Assembly (NCBI GenBank): GCA_028532985.1
Contig: JANCIK010000007.1
Span: forward strand, 2,976,001 to 3,040,000
Reading direction: 5' to 3'
Source of the DNA: Stropharia rugosoannulata
Taxonomy: Eukaryota > Basidiomycota > Agaricomycetes > Agaricales > Strophariaceae
Length of the DNA stretch: 64,000 nucleotides
Shown here: positions 11,187 to 21,952 of the stretch, piece by piece
Position numbering within the stretch: the first letter of the stretch is position 1
Layout of the letters: every line of letters begins with the position of its first letter
Notes under the pieces: model-generated
Told to the model about the DNA's origin: nothing
Databases searched by the model: none
What the model saw: the letters and a program-made list of their open reading frames with translations, nothing else
Translations under genes and position numbers: made by a program

Positions 11187-11985
11187 ATGACGATCACTTT
11201 CTACGACATACCATCCGCTGTTGGACCGTGGTCTCCCAACACATGGAAAATCAGGTATACAATGATCCGCGGTTCTTTGTCGCCTTCACGGTCCATTAAT
11301 TCCAGCCATTGACAGATTTTGTCTTAACATAAAAAACATTCCGTATACAACTGAGTGGGTTGAGCTCCAGAACATTGAACGCCTTTGCAAGGAGAAAGGT
11401 ATTCCGCAGGCAAGCCTTGGTAGGAGCGGACAGAAGAAATACACGCTTCCAGCGATCCACGACTCGTCCACTGGGATCTACATGTCAGAGTCGACAGACA
11501 TAGCCGAGTACCTGGAGAGGGAGTACCCAGACGGCCCTGCCATTTTTCCAGATAACACAATTGGGATTCAAATCGACTTTGAAGATCTTCTAAATAAACA
11601 CCTGGCGGCAATGTGGGACTTTGTCATTCCCGTCATGGTGAACCACCTTGATGGGGAGCATCAAACATACTATAGGACACTGCGGGAGACTTGGTACGGT
11701 AAACCGCTTGAAGATGTCGTACCTCGAGGGGAAAGGGGAACAACAGAGTGGAGCAAAGTGGAGCAAGGACTGGCAAAAATGGCTAGATGGTATACGAAAG
11801 TGCCGGGGCCGTTTATAATGGGAGACCATCCCTGTTGGACGGACTTTGTCATTGGAGGCCATTTAATCTGGTTCAACAAGGCATGGGGAGACGATGACGA
11901 GAAGTGGAAGACTCTTATAAATCTAAATAATGGGGTATGGAAGACTTTGTTGGGCAGTTTGAAACCACATATGTCACTCTATTGA
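11187..11985 (+). CDS. Glutathione S-transferase-like protein
   Basis: Exons 11187-11254 and 11316-11985 flank a 61-bp intron (GTATAC...GACAG) and encode 245 residues. The N terminus has the thioredoxin-fold signature of fungal GSTs of the FuA/etherase-related group (PWSPNTWKIR, then NIPYTTEWVEL). Within the thioredoxin fold the conserved cis-proline region (KYTLPAIHD) and the SESTDIAEYLE motif that binds the gamma-glutamyl part of glutathione are present. An all-helical C-terminal domain follows to the stop. The length is normal for a cytosolic GST. The expected reaction is conjugation or glutathione-dependent cleavage of small electrophiles or lignin-type ethers in the cytosol; the substrate cannot be told from sequence. 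The splice junction restores the motif WKIRFCLNIKNIPY, which supports the intron call. Confidence 0.9.
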
Positions 11986-12368
11986 TGCACAATGTCACTA
12001 GTAGTATAAATGATAGAGTCCAATCCCTGTAGATTTAACATCTGAGTAGTAGGTACATTAAGCACCGCATTAAGGAAGGGGAAACGGATCAATATTGGCA
12101 GGCTGTACGCACAGCAACAAGCTGGCCTTAGTAGTTTTCTAATCTGATTGCCAATGTTTCGAAGAAGCGCCCTAGCTAGCATGACTATTTTCGTCCCAAT
12201 TCATGAGCACACAATGCAACACCATACATGCTGATCGGATCGACGCCGGTATACCAACGGTATACTAGTTACTCTACATATGTAAAACTATTTCTTTGAC
12301 TCCCCGGATCGGAGAAAGCAGCGCATTACAACTGATCAAAAGCGAGAGAGAAAAATGTGGCAAGGCTT

Positions 12369-12375
12369 TATAAAA
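12369..12375 (+). promoter_or_regulatory. TATA box of peptide gene A
   Basis: TATAAAA lies 64 bp upstream of ATG 12433. Peptide genes B and C have TATAAAG 66 and 53 bp upstream of their homologous ATGs. Together these argue that the upstream in-frame ATG at 12355, which precedes the TATA box, is not used. Confidence 0.7.
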
Positions 12376-12432
12376 CCACTGCGGGACAGTCAAATAGTCT
12401 CCTCAACCATTTCGTCGGCAGGTCCGCCCATT

Positions 12433-13213
12433 ATGCACTTTTTCTTCAGAGCTGGTCTCTTCACCAACTTGATTCTTATCCTCACTGCAATATCAATGTC
12501 GGCGCCTATTCCTACGCAGTCCTTGCAATATGCTTGTCAGCCTGAACTGTCACGATATACGTCTAATGGTTTACACGTTACCTCTACCCCAACGTTGAGG
12601 AAGCAAAGCCTCACCGATACCCAGCATACCCCCGAAGCAAGCGGCATGTCCGCGAAGGACGAAGATTTCGTGATCCTCGTCCGTCGGAAGAGCATATTTA
12701 CGAAGATCAAGGAAGGATTCCAGGCAAGTTTTGTATTACATCTAAGACGTCATGAAGATGAAGTTAATCACTACCCCAAAACACCTCTCTCTCTCTAAAT
12801 TGCACGGTGAGCTAATTAAAATAACATAGCATACAGTCAACTCACTGTTATCCAGTCCACCAGAAAGCAGGCCATGCCATCAAAACCGGTGAGTATCTCA
12901 CGTTATAATCCCGACCATGATCGGCGTACCAACTTTGTTTTTAGCTGCCCAAAAAGTCGGCCATTTCCTAAAAACAACGGGCGCAAAAGTCGCCAAGGTT
13001 GGCCTCAAAATTGCAGCTACCATCGGCCACTCGGTGGGCAAGGTTATTGGTCTGGTCCCCGGCCTTGGGAAGCTGGCAGGGAAGATCACCGACGGGATAA
13101 GTGATGGGCTGAACAAGGCGTCAGATAAGATCCGGGCTACTATTGGCGGCAAGCTCGGGAATGCAATGCATAATATGGATAAGGCGCAAAAGATAGAGAA
13201 ATATATTCCATGA
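12433..13213 (+). CDS. Secreted Kex2-processed helical peptide precursor, paralogue A
   Basis: The best model is 12433-12723, 12864-12888 and 12945-13213, giving 194 residues. The first exon encodes a signal peptide (shared MxFxxRAGL start, hydrophobic core, cleavage near residue 22), a variable propeptide and the dibasic site LVRRKS followed by IFTKIKEGFQ. The last exon encodes a Lys/Gly/Ala/Val-rich region of about 89 residues, predicted amphipathic and without cysteine. Intron 1 begins with the non-canonical donor GCAAGT. Exon 2 is only 25 nt. An alternative acceptor 8 nt upstream would make it a 33-nt exon of the type seen in B and C, but would break the frame with exon 1. Paralogues at 19403 and 22898 share promoter layout, leader sequence and exon phases. 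A membrane-active or antimicrobial peptide is one possibility and an interaction peptide another; no activity is shown. Confidence 0.82.
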
Positions 13214-14562
13214 GGTATTGTAGGAGACAGTTGAAAGTCAGGGATGTAGTATCTTCAGATGCTGTAGCGGTGAACGATTCTCGGAGTACTCCTGTAGTTG
13301 TATGCGAGAGATTCGTTGTGTTAAATTGCGTCTGTATATCTGAAGTGCTAATATACAACGAAACCCAAAAGTCAAACTATCCAGAGTCAAACGGGCAGAA
13401 AGGTTGATTTGTGCACCGTCCATATATGCATCCCTTCTAAGTGACCAGTATTCGCGATCTCCGCTCGCATATATTGTATCGTCTCGTCCATAGGAACAGC
13501 CTAGACATGGCAGATTAAGGCAGGCGGGTACGCTGTACAAAGACCGGGGGCATTTCTGCTCTGGGGACAAAGTGCGAGGAAGAAAAGCGTGCAGACAGAC
13601 TGAGATTACCACTAGTTTCTCGGATTAGATTCAGACCATCAAGGATCCATAACACTGTCGAACCGTCGAAGCTCTCTGACAAGATACGAGAGGTGCGCTT
13701 GCCTTGTTGTGACCTCGACCTTGCACTAATAAACGTTCGTCCTGACCATAGTCTAAGAGCCGGCCATTTTACCAGAGCCAAGTGACCCATCGCATGGAAC
13801 AAGGCTGTTATTGACGCAGATATGCTCGTCCAGTAAATGAGAATCTGTTGTAGACGGGGCCGTTAGTGACTAGTGAAGGTTTGTACTCTGTATGAATCAC
13901 AAGCGTACGTGCAAATGTTGAGACCACGAGAATCAGTAAAAATAATTATGTGGTTGGTGAGCATGGTAAAGGAAAAATATAAAGATAGTGAAATACGCTG
14001 TGTAATAATTTATCAACCATCTTGAAAGACGAAACTGTAATAGGAAGCGCTAGCGCTCACCATGGCTCTTGTTCCTACAAGGCAGGTATCAGAGCAGACA
14101 ACTGCTGGAGCTGGAGGTGGGAACATTGCTGGTGCACGTCTGCTTTATAGCAATGCAGACCCAGTCGCCATGATAGTCATGTGGATGACCCTCGGCCCCC
14201 TGCTTGTCGAGTCCACGTCCAGGTGTGAAAGGACGCTGCCAGCGGTGGTATCGAGGCGGAATAGGTAAGGACGGCGCAGTCAAGGACGCGTCCCGGACCG
14301 CCGTAACAGGCTGGCCTCACGGCTGAATGCATGAAGGGGACAATAAACAAATAACACATCCTGTACTTACTATAGCACTTAATTGGTGTACTGCTTCTCT
14401 CATAATATATGGTTCTAAATCATGGAAAATACAGCCCTCAAATGCAGACACCATCTACTACAAGACTTGTTTTGACTTTAAACACATCTATCTGTGTGTG
14501 TCAATAGGAATAAGTCAAGAGTCAGTGGACAAACAGAAACCAAGCAACTTAATGAATAATGA
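13214..14562. other. Intergenic, only weak ORFs
   Basis: Short ORFs occur on both strands (for example 13515-13802 minus and 14062-14268 plus), none with family features. A TATAAAG at about 13979 lies 80 bp upstream of the ATG at 14062, so a small unrecognised gene there cannot be excluded. Confidence 0.4.
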
Positions 14563-15455
14563 TTACAATGCACGATCTTTCAATGCACCGACAAGAGAGA
14601 TAAGATCGGCAATATTCTGTGCTTGTGGATGGGAGCCAATGCCGCGCTGGCGAGGGTGATAATATTGCAACCATTCCTTTTGCTGTTGTGGGGTGAGCTC
14701 TCGGATCGCCTTGCGAGATGATAAAGGAGGGAGTGCAGTCTCAAGTCCAGTTAGTATGTCATACAGTACGAGAATGCAGGCAGATATGATGTGCATACAG
14801 GTAAATCAGTCCCATGTTCATTGGGCACTGCTTCCAAGCGAACATCCTCGCCAGTTGCTTGCGTCCCGTTGAATGTCTAGGATATGTCAGTAGATTTATA
14901 TTTGTCAGAAAGAAGAACGTATGCAGAACGTACCAAAGCTGCTACGCGTAGAGTTTTGTTTAGTGTTGTTGAAAAATCCTTCATATCGCTTTTAACAGCC
15001 TTCATATCGCCCTTGAGGGTGCTAACGTCGCCTTTGAGGGTGCTAACATCGCCCTTGAGGGTGTCGATGTCGTTCTTCATGGGCGCCAGAATCCTTTCCA
15101 TGGCAGGCTCGAACCATGGAGGCGCAGCTCCTGATTTCCGCGGTAACTAGTTCAGTGATGTTAATGAGCCGAGGATATCAGACGAACCTTCGCGAGTTCC
15201 TAGTAGGGCGCCTTCATAGTCTATACAGGCCATGACATCGTCTTTTGTCGCCTGTCCCCGCCCTGTAGAAAACCTGGGTCAGCATGTGACGAAGTGCAGA
15301 CTCCAGGGTGTACCGAGCAAGAAGATCATCTCATTTTTAAGCGTTACAGACCGTACTATATCGGTAGTAGACGGCGGGTTGCTTGGGTTTGGTGGAAGTT
15401 GAACATTAACTCGCGCAGATTCACTCAAAGGCTTAAGAGTTATTGATGGAGGCAT
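14563..15455 (-). CDS. Mug135-like protein
   Basis: Five exons (15455-15314, 15262-15188, 15130-14934, 14876-14799, 14739-14563) encode 222 residues. All phases fit, and the introns are 51-59 bp. The order matches the Mug135-like family of Agaricomycetes: a short N-terminal segment with NPPSTTDIVRS, a helical segment (DDVMACIDYEGALLG), a central coiled coil, then FNGT...LEAVPNEHGTDL and a C-terminal LPPL...LT...QYY segment. The coiled coil contains exact heptad repeats (TLKGDVS several times). The family is named after a Schizosaccharomyces meiotically up-regulated gene and its biochemical role is unknown. It is often found in many copies per genome in this fungal group. The GTG codon at 15467 upstream was not used as start because ATG 15455 is available. 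Confidence 0.85.
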
Positions 15456-16461
15456 GGTGGGAGGCAACTTGAAGGTGGCAAGTTAAAGGATCGCAAGTGA
15501 GCCCCCTTGGGCTCACTTCACGTTGGTGTCACGAGCATCTGGCATAGCCACCCGCTCGCAGCCTTTGGCTAGGCTCGTCCCCAGCAGACGTAACGTGTTT
15601 TCTGAAGAATATATACTACAGAGAAGCTGATAAAGCGTTTCAGACTTCTTCAGACTTCTTTCTTGCGCTTTTGTCTGAGTTTGGTAGATGCAGAGTATGC
15701 ATGCAATAATACGTCAAGGAAAATGTTGACAGCTGTTCCAAAGCTGTTCGGGCTCCTGCCAATATGAAAGTGCGCTGACGAATTTATTTCGCCGACAAAC
15801 TATGCTTATGCTTTTCAAGGTTGTGTAAGAGCAAAGGCGCACCACCCGTGATATGACGTTAGTACAACATTCCGTGACATTAAGGCTCAGGAGAGTCAGC
15901 AAAGTTATCTTAATTTCCGTGTTCTGATAACCGTTCCTCTGAGGTTCCTCCCCTCGTACGGCGCATTACAATTCCGTTACCGTTAAATTCTGCAATAATG
16001 CTGATATGAAATGTCAACATAAGCGTGAGTAACAGTGGACCCATACCTATAAAGTGGATTAACCTTGTTTACATCTTGTCGCTTCACCGAATATTAAGTA
16101 TAACTCAGTACCGAACGGGTGAAAGTATTTTCAAATCAAATCTAATAATATAGCGGTGTTATCTTGGTTCTACACCCTTTTGTCGGCCAGTACCAGGCCT
16201 ATCATGATTCATGACGTGCTCAGCATGTCTCTTAGACTTCGATGGTGATTATCTGGGTCGTATGTTTCGCTTTAATTAGACTTTGAACAATGCTGAAGGG
16301 AAATATGTAAGCTACATGTTAACAGCAGCGTGGGCTAGATTCAATAAAAGAAATAAGCGCCCTGTTAACTTAGCCAGTCATTAGAATCGAAGTATCGTGA
16401 AATTTACAAAATGACTCATGATACTCGGGAAAATAGACCTTTACTATGGGATATATCCGCT
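15456..16461. other. Intergenic, no gene seen
   Basis: This AT-rich sequence contains only short random ORFs. A short direct repeat (CAGACTTCTT twice) is near 15641-15660. It probably holds the upstream region of the Mug135-like gene and the 3' flank of the NACHT gene. Confidence 0.5.
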
Positions 16462-18198
16462 TCAGATGGTGGACATATAACTCCTGCACATCGTCAAATC
16501 CCTGCAAATTGGGACAGTGTAAGACAAACTAGAAGCAAGAAAATCCCAACGACGTACAAGCACTCGGACAGCACGTAGAAAATCAGACATTTGAGTGACT
16601 GTTACCGCCCGTGGAGCGGACAGTTCAAATGCTATATTCGGATGGAAGCGAAGAATATCTCGGTAGACTTCCTTCGTTGGCTTAGCGTGCTTCAAATGAT
16701 GAAGAAAGCACTTGACTCTGTATTTTACCGGTGGGCGATCATCTGTGGCCAAGAAAGACACGGTCAGTAGCCAGGCGGATTGGATAAACGTGAGGGCTTG
16801 ACTGACATCCGAAACTGTGGATCTGCTCAAACCACGTATGCGCAAGCCGAGCGTGTACCTCGCCTGGCTCCGTATATAGATCTTCACAACGGGCTGAGTC
16901 CATGAGAAAGTCTGCGAGAGAGGAGTGGTGAAATGCGATAGAGTCGTTGTCGTAGGCAACAATGGCTTTCACCTCGGATAAGATACGCGGGACAGAGCCG
17001 ACCTCGAGGTACATGAGGGACTCTATATCGCGAATGGAGGATAAGTTGCCGTATAAGGTGTGATGGAGGACGTGAATGACGGTTTGAACACTTGATGAAG
17101 AGTTGATAATGTGACAGTACAATGCGTCAAGCTCAGCCAAGCCATGTCGCGAATGAGAAGGGACGAGACTCATAAGAGACTCCAGGTGTTCGGCGGGATG
17201 AAGTTTCGAGTGGGAGAGGTGATTTAGGACTGTCGAGACGTACAGTGTATGGCCAGAAGCACGAGAGACAAATTCCTGTATGACTTCAGGCGATGGCCAT
17301 TTGCCGTCAAGATCAAGTTTTCTAGAATGTGTTTGCCTCAGGTGAATAAGACCGTCATAGATTAGCTTGTGAATATTATCCTGCGATATATACATATCCT
17401 CAACTGGGACTCTCATAGCAGAATGGGCCGAGAATTCCAGCGAGAGGCGTGAGTGCGCACTGCTGGCGATGATGAAAAGCAGAGGTAGACCTGGATACTT
17501 TTGCAACATGCTAATAAGAGTCCGAACGATGCCGCAGTGGGTGTCGATATGGTCGCACTGGTCTAGTCCATCAATGACGATGAGTGACGGGTCTGGGATG
17601 AGCAAGTCCTCGGAGTGCAGTCGACTGAATGGTTCAAATAAGAGCTTTTCCAACTGAAGTTCTAGAGACCGCCCAAAGATTAATGGATCGTTCGTAATGA
17701 CTGTGGCTAAAAGGTCTGAGAAGGCAGGAAAGAGCCCGTTAAGCTGGAAAATGAGGGTGGGTATCAAGTATCCAGCAGTATTCCTCGTCGGGTCGGACTT
17801 GTTGAAGAAGAAGGATGCAACCCGTGTCCCAGATTCTTCGAGGCGCTGTGCAATTGTCCTTGCCAACCAAGTCTTCCCGGAACGGTGGGGTCCATGAATC
17901 CACATAATCTTTCCCGGCCTTGCAGACGATTCGAGGCGTATCCAGTTTGATACATTTGACAAAATAAGGTCCTGTATTGCCTGAGGTGAGCTGGGAGGAT
18001 GGATTTCATGCTCAGCCGAGTGTAATGCGTTCAGAGAGATTCCCCCCTCCAGTGTTTTGAGTGTTCCATCTTAATTCAGGTACTTCAGCGGTTGAAGCTG
18101 TTTAGCATACCACTCAAGTACTCACCTCTACTAATGGACCCCTTATATTGCAGAGTAACAGCTCGTCTTGACCGAGATCGTTTAGCCCAGAAATTCAT
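16462..18198 (-). CDS. NACHT-type STAND NTPase without repeat domain
   Basis: Exons 18198-18126, 18069-16807 and 16742-16462 encode 538 residues, with introns of 56 bp (GTGAGT...TTAAG) and 64 bp (GTCAGT...CACAG). The nucleotide-binding domain has a Walker A GPHRSGKT near residue 84 and a Walker B LIVIDGLDQC near residue 190, with the FF(F)NKSDPTRNT strand between them. A helical winged-helix-like region follows (LDALYCHII, VPRILSEVKAIVAYDNDSIAFHHSSLADFL), typical of fungal NLR-like proteins. Exon 3 adds a helical C terminus. No WD40, ankyrin or TPR repeats follow, and the N-terminal part is too short for a known effector domain, so this is a core-only NLR. NLRs act as nucleotide-switched sensors in heterokaryon incompatibility and immunity. 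The last intron is the least certain part. Confidence 0.85.
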
Positions 18199-19336
18199 TG
18201 CATCTCGTCTGTCCAGCGAGCAGGATTTATGGGCAGCACTGCGCTATGTCGTCCAAGCTACCTGAAAGAAGAGGCTATCCGCGATTCCCAGCAACGTCGT
18301 CACTGTAGTAAAAACAATGCGGCCATATCGCTACTGGTGCGTAGATGGTTGCACTGACAGATCTTGAGTCACAGTGATACAATTATGTTTTTAGAAACAT
18401 TCCTAATGAGCTACAACACGCGTATGATGGGAGTTTTCTTGAAGGGAAGCAACGGAAATTTCCACTGCCGCTCGGCTGGACACGGGATGGTCGCGCTCTT
18501 ACCTAAGCAAGAGAGCAGGGATGTTACAGCCGAACTAATCGGCTGGTTATTGCCGCGGCAGTCAAGATTCCACGGAGACCTCTTGTTCTTATCCCTGTGG
18601 CTGTTCTCATGTCCTCAGGAAAATTTCAAGTAATATCGAGTTGTCAGGCATTTGAAGATACCAAATGTAGGTGCAATGTATACATATCGTAAGTAGACGG
18701 CACAAGCGCGCCTATAAAACGGCGCCTCGGGGCGTGGAGGGGCCACTTTAGGCGCCCGTGTTACGTAGTAATGAAATCCCTGCATACATGGACAGTCAAT
18801 TGTCTGGACTCTGTCTGGGTTTGAAGCGGCAAAACCCCAATACCCTACACAGGCTCGACATAGATAGCTATATAGAGCAGTAGCAGCATACTACTGCATG
18901 TAGCGCCCCTGGTTAACTTTGCGGATCCTCATTATACTAATATCAGGGATGCAGTACAAGAGTACCAACAAAGGTAATATATACTAGCAGAATGAGGCTT
19001 TAACAATTTTAAGGCATCCTTGGTATCCAAAGGGCTACCATCTGTATTCAAAGTCAATTCAAAGAGAAATACCATATGCATATGATATTCACAAATATAC
19101 GATTCAGAAGGTAGTAGGCACTTCTATCCTTTTTTGATGAAGTATTTTAACCAATGAAACATCTACTGCTGATAATTAATCTGGGCCATCGAAGCTTAAG
19201 AGACATACTGAGCGCATCATATCATAGAATTGTGATAGCACCGCTATATTATTAGACTTGAACTTCATTTACTTTCACAGTCAATCGTTTGGTGGAAGCA
19301 TTGCATGATCCATACCACCATGCCGAACAAGCACAA
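18199..19336. other. Intergenic, no supportable gene
   Basis: One 89-codon ORF at 18364-18633 has no recognisable feature. The remaining sequence is AT-rich with no ORF of note. Confidence 0.5.
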
Positions 19337-19343
19337 TATAAAG
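19337..19343 (+). promoter_or_regulatory. TATA box of peptide gene B
   Basis: TATAAAG lies 66 bp upstream of ATG 19403, in the same place as in genes A and C. The sequence TCGGCAGGTCCG just before the ATG is conserved in all three genes, with one difference in C. Confidence 0.7.
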
Positions 19344-19402
19344 GCCCATAATGAAGAGGTCAATTTCTTTCCCGCAAACAACCTTCGGCAGGTCCGTAAG
19401 CA

Positions 19403-20375
19403 ATGCGCCTACTTTCTAGAGCTGGTCTCGTTATCCCTTTCGTTCTGTTTCTCGCTTTATTAGGAGCAGCTGTACCTGTTCCTTCACGGACTGGCCAGTT
19501 GGTTCCACTTTCCTCCCACCCTTTGGCGCTCGCTCTTCAAAAATCATCTTCTTGTTTACATAGCGGGTGCGCAGACAGCGCCTCACTATCCGAAGGTGGC
19601 GGAGTGTCCGCACGGGAAGTGGAAATGGTAGTCCTCGTCCGCCGCAAGAGTATATTTACCAAGATCAAGGAAGCGTTTCAGGTATGTTTCCGTTTACCAT
19701 ACGTCCAAGTCTCAACATTGATCTTAATTCCTAAATCTGTCAGAGGTTGGGCCGCGGTATCAAGCACGGTAGGTTGTTCAGTGCTCTGAGCTATTCAATA
19801 ATCTGATCCATCGCTTTATTATAGTCGCCCAAAAGATCGGGCAGGGAATTAAACATGGTATTTCATCAAACTCTGTATAATTAACGAAGCATCTTCATCT
19901 CTGTTACAATCGCAGTGGCCCAGAAAATCGGTTCAGGAATCAAACACGGTACGCTGATCTTCCCCTTCCATTGCACGACGTCCTCGGTGCTGACTATGGC
20001 ATCACAGTCGCCCAGAAAATCGGACACGGAATCAAAGTTGGTAAGCATCGGGATTTGCCTGACGTAATAATTCCGTGCCTGATCGGCACGCCAACAACTT
20101 GAACAGCCGCCCAGAAAGTGGGCCACTTCATAAAGACTACTGGCGCAAAAATCGCAAAAGTAGGCCTGAAGATCATCGCTACGGTGGGCAAAGCCGTTGG
20201 AAAGGTGGTCGGACTCTTGCCTGGAGTAGGCAAACTGGTGGGGAAAATCGCGGACGGCATTAGCGAAGGGCTCAACAAGGCTTCGGACAAGATTCGTGCC
20301 CATATTGGTGGCAAGCTGGGGCAAGCCATGCGCAACATGGACAAGGCACAGAAGATTGAAGGTTATATTCCTTGA
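19403..20375 (+). CDS. Secreted Kex2-processed peptide precursor with tandem micro-exons, paralogue B
   Basis: Six exons (19403-19681, 19744-19768, 19825-19857, 19916-19948, 20008-20040, 20107-20375) encode 223 residues, with introns of 56-66 bp and consistent phases. Exon 1 gives a signal peptide, a propeptide and the dibasic LVRRKS site followed by IFTKIKEAFQ. Exon 2 (25 nt) encodes RLGRGIKH. Exons 3, 4 and 5 are each exactly 33 nt, phase 1 to phase 1, and each encodes one unit of VAQKIGxGIKx. Exon 6 starts with a sixth, diverged unit (AAQKVGHFIK) and continues into the Lys/Gly-rich C-terminal domain shared with A and C. An 11-residue period is the repeat length of alpha-11/3 amphipathic helices. 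The mature product should be cationic and cysteine-free. Its function is unknown; membrane binding is a fair guess, not a demonstration. Confidence 0.87.
19825..20040 (+). repeat. Tandem array of three 33-nt repeat exons with their introns
   Basis: Three successive exon-plus-intron units have starts 91 and 92 bp apart (19825, 19916, 20008). Each exon is 33 nt and encodes the same 11-residue unit with one or two changes. The array looks like tandem duplication of a symmetric phase-1 exon. Confidence 0.85.
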
Positions 20376-20754
20376 AAGCCACATATCGGAGCCAACTCCG
20401 GCGCGACAGCGCTGATGCTGAGCGCTGACTTGTTGCACATAAGTACTGCCGTTGATACTGGACTTTCTCAAGCAAACGCTTCTCAATATGTTCCGGAAAT
20501 ATCTCTATTCCACTTTGTACTGGATCAATACATTCGAGTTTGCTGAGGCGTTCCCATGTTGGCAATATTTATCCCTTATTTAGTTTATTTTTGTGGATTT
20601 CCCATGTTATTCGTACATGGCATTAGGCTCTGTGTTTATGCTCACATTACGAAGCTCAACGCTTAGTCGTTCATAAGTACTTCATAGCTTGTATATTCGA
20701 TATTTCTAGATCACCGCGGTGCAAACATTGGACGTAAGATGAAGAACTGGAACG

Positions 20755-21952
20755 TTAATCAGTACATTTCTTAAAAAAGTCGTATAGGCTGTCCATTCTG
20801 TAAATAGGTTCCTTGTCGAATGAATGGTCCGCGATGATCTCATGATACTCGACCTGTGCGCCGATTTCATTTGCAGCCGCCACCACATCAAGAGACTGTC
20901 GATGCGCGACTTTGCCGTCTTGATTCCCGGTTATGATGTAAACGGGAGGTGGGCGGTACGTTCCCGTCTTAAGGTTTTGTGCAATGCTGAATTGCCCAGG
21001 GGCAATCCCCGTACCCTCTAAAAGTAGGTCGGCCAGTATAGCTCTGATGGGAAAGTATTTAATTAGGCCATATCTTATCTCTGCAAGCCAAATTTAACTT
21101 ACTCTTGTATCATATAGTGGTAGAACATAGCCCTCCGCCCGTCCACTGGTGAGCTAGTCAACTTGTCCGCTGATGGATCTAGGAACGGAGCAACCTCTTC
21201 CTGCTGAATGACGCGGTCCATGTACGAGACTGGCCTCTGCGGTGTTGTCCAAAACTCGTCCAGGAGATCTGTGATGGGATATATCGCCGCAATTCCAGAT
21301 ACCGCGCCGGCAGCGGGCGGCTCAACTCCGCAAGCTTCGTATCCGATACCGGTCCCTGCGAGGAGTGACAGCCATCCCCCAGCGGAGCTGCCGCTAACAA
21401 CAACGCGCGACGAGTCCACCCTACCACTTGTCGCTTCTGCAAAGGCTTGACTACGAAGAAAACGAATGGCATCCGCAGCATCAGTCAGGATATCGGGCAT
21501 TCGTGACTGCGGCGCCAGACGATAATCTGCGCTGATAAGGCAGACATTGTGACGTTCAGGTGCAGAAAGCATATGCGGAGCTACGGCTACATTTTGATTA
21601 CTCTATGATTTAGTGGGCGCAGACCAATTAAATGGGGGAACACTTACCCTTTCTTGTTCCCTTTGATAAAGGTGTAAGACCCGGGGTTATCCCTGCAATC
21701 TATACTGAAATACTCATCTCACCTGAAGTAATCCGCCACCTTTAATCCACGCATCATCAGTCCACCGTTCAAAGAGAATTTTGTACAAGTCTCACCATGC
21801 CACCACAGAAAAATTGGTACTTTCTGTTCGCTGGTAGCAGTTGATGGAATGTACACGTCCATGGATGTTTTTATCCCATCGCGCTCAGAGAAAATCAGTT
21901 CTATCGGCTTGCTACTTGGTGTCTGATGAAGAGGTGTCTCTGCTGTAAACAT
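20755..21952 (-). CDS. Alpha/beta hydrolase (esterase/lipase-like)
   Basis: The preferred model is 21952-21796, 21692-21648, 21580-21103 and 21043-20755, giving 322 residues. The nucleophile elbow GSSAGGW is in exon 3, preceded by NVCLISADYRLAPQSRMPDI, the standard core of this family. The acid residue lies in ITGNQDGKVAHRQSLD and the histidine in IADHSFD in exon 4. The oxyanion HG of WWHG ends exon 1. The joins around the 45-nt exon 2 are uncertain: read without splicing, exon 1 continues HG-ETCTKFSLN-GGLMMRG and meets a stop at 21719. Either a 103-bp intron is removed or the gene is damaged just after the oxyanion motif. The enzyme would be a cytosolic hydrolase, since no signal peptide is visible. 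Its substrate is unknown. Confidence 0.78.

Noticed and set aside
12355..12432. Upstream in-frame ATG for peptide gene A
   Set aside because: It lies before the TATA box, and paralogues B and C start at the position homologous to 12433.
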